Part shown: piece after piece, positions 5,502 to 6,329 of the stretch | Layout: each line of letters starts with the position of its first letter | How positions within the stretch are numbered: the stretch's first letter is position 1 | Program-made: the position numbers and the translations under genes | The notes under the pieces: model-generated | The model's input: the letters and a program-made list of their open reading frames with translations, nothing else | What the model was told of the DNA's origin: nothing | The model's database searches: none | Assembly (NCBI GenBank): GCA_043757025.1 | Contig: JAYVQG010000230.1 | Location: forward strand, 1-6,329 | Direction of reading: 5' to 3' | Length of the DNA: 6,329 bases | Source: Limnoglobus sp043757025 | Lineage (GTDB): Bacteria; Planctomycetota; Planctomycetia; Gemmatales; Gemmataceae

Positions 5502-6010
5502 GCGGCGTCTTCCAATTGCTCGCGGGTCAGGCGTTCGACGACGGCGCGGGGGTACGTCGTCTCGAAGCCGTGGCCCGTCCGTTGCCATTCTTCGAGCGTC
5601 ACCGGCGCGACCGTGCAGGCATCGCTCGGCTCGTAACCGTTGAGGCGGCGCTGAAGCTTATCGATCCCCATTCCCAGCGGTTTGACCACGAATGGAAAGA
5701 AACGATAGTCGGTCAGTTGGCCCGTACTCGGGCTGATCGCAAACAAACCGATACCGGCAACGATCAATCGCGGCGACACCTGATATTCGTGCGGTTCGAG
5801 GTCGAGTTCCTCCTTCAGTTCGCGTTCCAGCGCCTGTTCGGGCGACTCGCCTTTTTCGATCATCCCGCCCGGTAAACGCGGCGATTCATCGTCCGGACTC
5901 AACGTGAACAGCACCGCATCGACCTCGCCATCGACCGAACGCAACGGGATAATCGCATGGGCAATCCGCCGCACGCGATGCGCCTCGGGGTGCGCAGGAA
6001 ACGAAGCCAT
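5489..6010 (-). CDS. Nudix hydrolase
   Basis: This 173-residue Nudix protein would hydrolyse a nucleoside diphosphate linked to another moiety, using Mg2+ held by the Nudix box. The box is clear: Gly49, then Glu55, then seven residues, then REL-K-EEL-D-L (63-71). It follows Gx5Ex7REUxEExGU except that the last glycine is Asp70. The metal-binding glutamates of the REUxEE core (Glu64, Glu67, Glu68) are intact. An N-terminal strand (IAHAIIPLRS, 16-25) and a SPRLPGG approach are normal for the fold, and the C-terminal part ends with TREQLEDAAISV. The substrate cannot be told. The start at 6010 is preferred: AAAGG lies eight bases upstream. A GTG at 6061 would add 17 residues but has no ribosome site. 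The last three residues and the stop derive from the adjacent repeat unit, so the original C-terminus may have been different. Confidence 0.88.
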   Translation of the reverse strand: MASFPAHPEAHRVRRIAHAIIPLRSVDGEVDAVLFTLSPDDESPRLPGGMIEKGESPEQALERELKEELDLEPHEYQVSPRLIVAGIGLFAISPSTGQLTDYRFFPFVVKPLGMGIDKLQRRLNGYEPSDACTVAPVTLEEWQRTGHGFETTYPRAVVERLTREQLEDAAISV

Positions 6011-6203
6011 ATGCGACTGCCTTTCGGGTCGATTCTCAACGAACGCATCGAAATATCTCACGTAATTCTACGACACTTCGGTTACGCGCGATCTGGCTCG
6101 ATTGGTTTTTCCGGTGCCGCCACTTCGACGACATCGAGCGCTCGGGCGCGTCGTGGGTTCGCGATCGACATGGAATTGAGACTTCAAGAACCGGCTTACC
6201 GCG

Positions 6204-6329
6204 TTATTCGATCGTCTCTGGCACTTCGCCACCGGCGCGGGTGGCGAGTGCGCCGAGGATCGGGTCGGCTCCGTACGTGAGGAAGCGCACCGAGCCATCG
6301 GCGAACGCGAAGTTCGCGCCGCCCTGGTG
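6204..6329 (-). CDS. DUF1559 family protein, C-terminal end (partial)
   Basis: The 41 residues before the TAA at 6204-6206 begin HQGGANFAFADGSVRFL and end with GALATRAGGEVPETIE. This is the prepilin-type processing-associated H-X9-DG motif (His, nine residues, Asp-Gly) followed by the ALATRAGGE ending that is typical of the planctomycete DUF1559 family. These proteins start with a type IV pilin-like N-terminus, which here lies beyond the right edge of the window. They are secreted or surface proteins of unknown exact role, present in very many copies in planctomycetes, and their presence is the best taxonomic clue here. About 190 bases separate it from the Nudix start, with no convincing terminator seen. 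Confidence 0.88.
   Translation of the reverse strand, partial: HQGGANFAFADGSVRFLTYGADPILGALATRAGGEVPETIE

Noticed and set aside
6011..6203. A gene between the Nudix and DUF1559 genes
   Set aside because: Open frames on both strands here are Arg/Ser-rich, overlap the flanking genes and have no ribosome site or domain.

Overview
The window looks like part of a planctomycete chromosome, most likely from the Gemmataceae. Three things suggest this. The right edge holds the C-terminal end of a DUF1559 protein, a pilin-like family hugely expanded in planctomycetes. The his genes are GC-rich. The genes are loosely packed and mostly separated by spacers. Genus and species cannot be fixed from this sequence.

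Layout, left to right. A small 70-codon plus-strand gene (100-312) meets a minus-strand SMI1/KNR4 (SUKH) gene (343-828) tail to tail. Every other recognised gene reads leftward on the minus strand. In transcription order from the right edge they are: the DUF1559 fragment (6204-6329); a Nudix hydrolase (5489-6010); a 427-base gene-free stretch holding two copies of a palindromic repeat; a secreted, membrane-anchored Ig-like protein (4600-5061); hisD (2868-4370); hisC (1660-2700); two small multi-pass membrane proteins (1313-1609 and 888-1259); and the SMI1/KNR4 gene.

The metabolic core is hisD-hisC. HisC makes histidinol phosphate from imidazole-acetol phosphate, and HisD carries out the final oxidation of histidinol to histidine. 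The two genes are separated by about 167 bases that are rich in inverted repeats. One set forms three segments (A, B, C) in which B can pair with either A or C. C overlaps the hisC ribosome-binding site, which resembles a switchable leader. A second long hairpin lies in front of hisD, starting almost exactly where a predicted promoter would begin transcription.

The left part (about 343-1610) is accessory in character: small membrane proteins and a SUKH-type gene whose base composition is clearly more AT-rich than that of the his genes. No complete tRNA, rRNA, insertion sequence or CRISPR array was seen. The most interesting items are the hisC leader, the hisD leader hairpin, the repeat pair with a tRNA T-arm-like end, the repeat-encoded stop of the Nudix gene, and the polyalanine tail of HisD.
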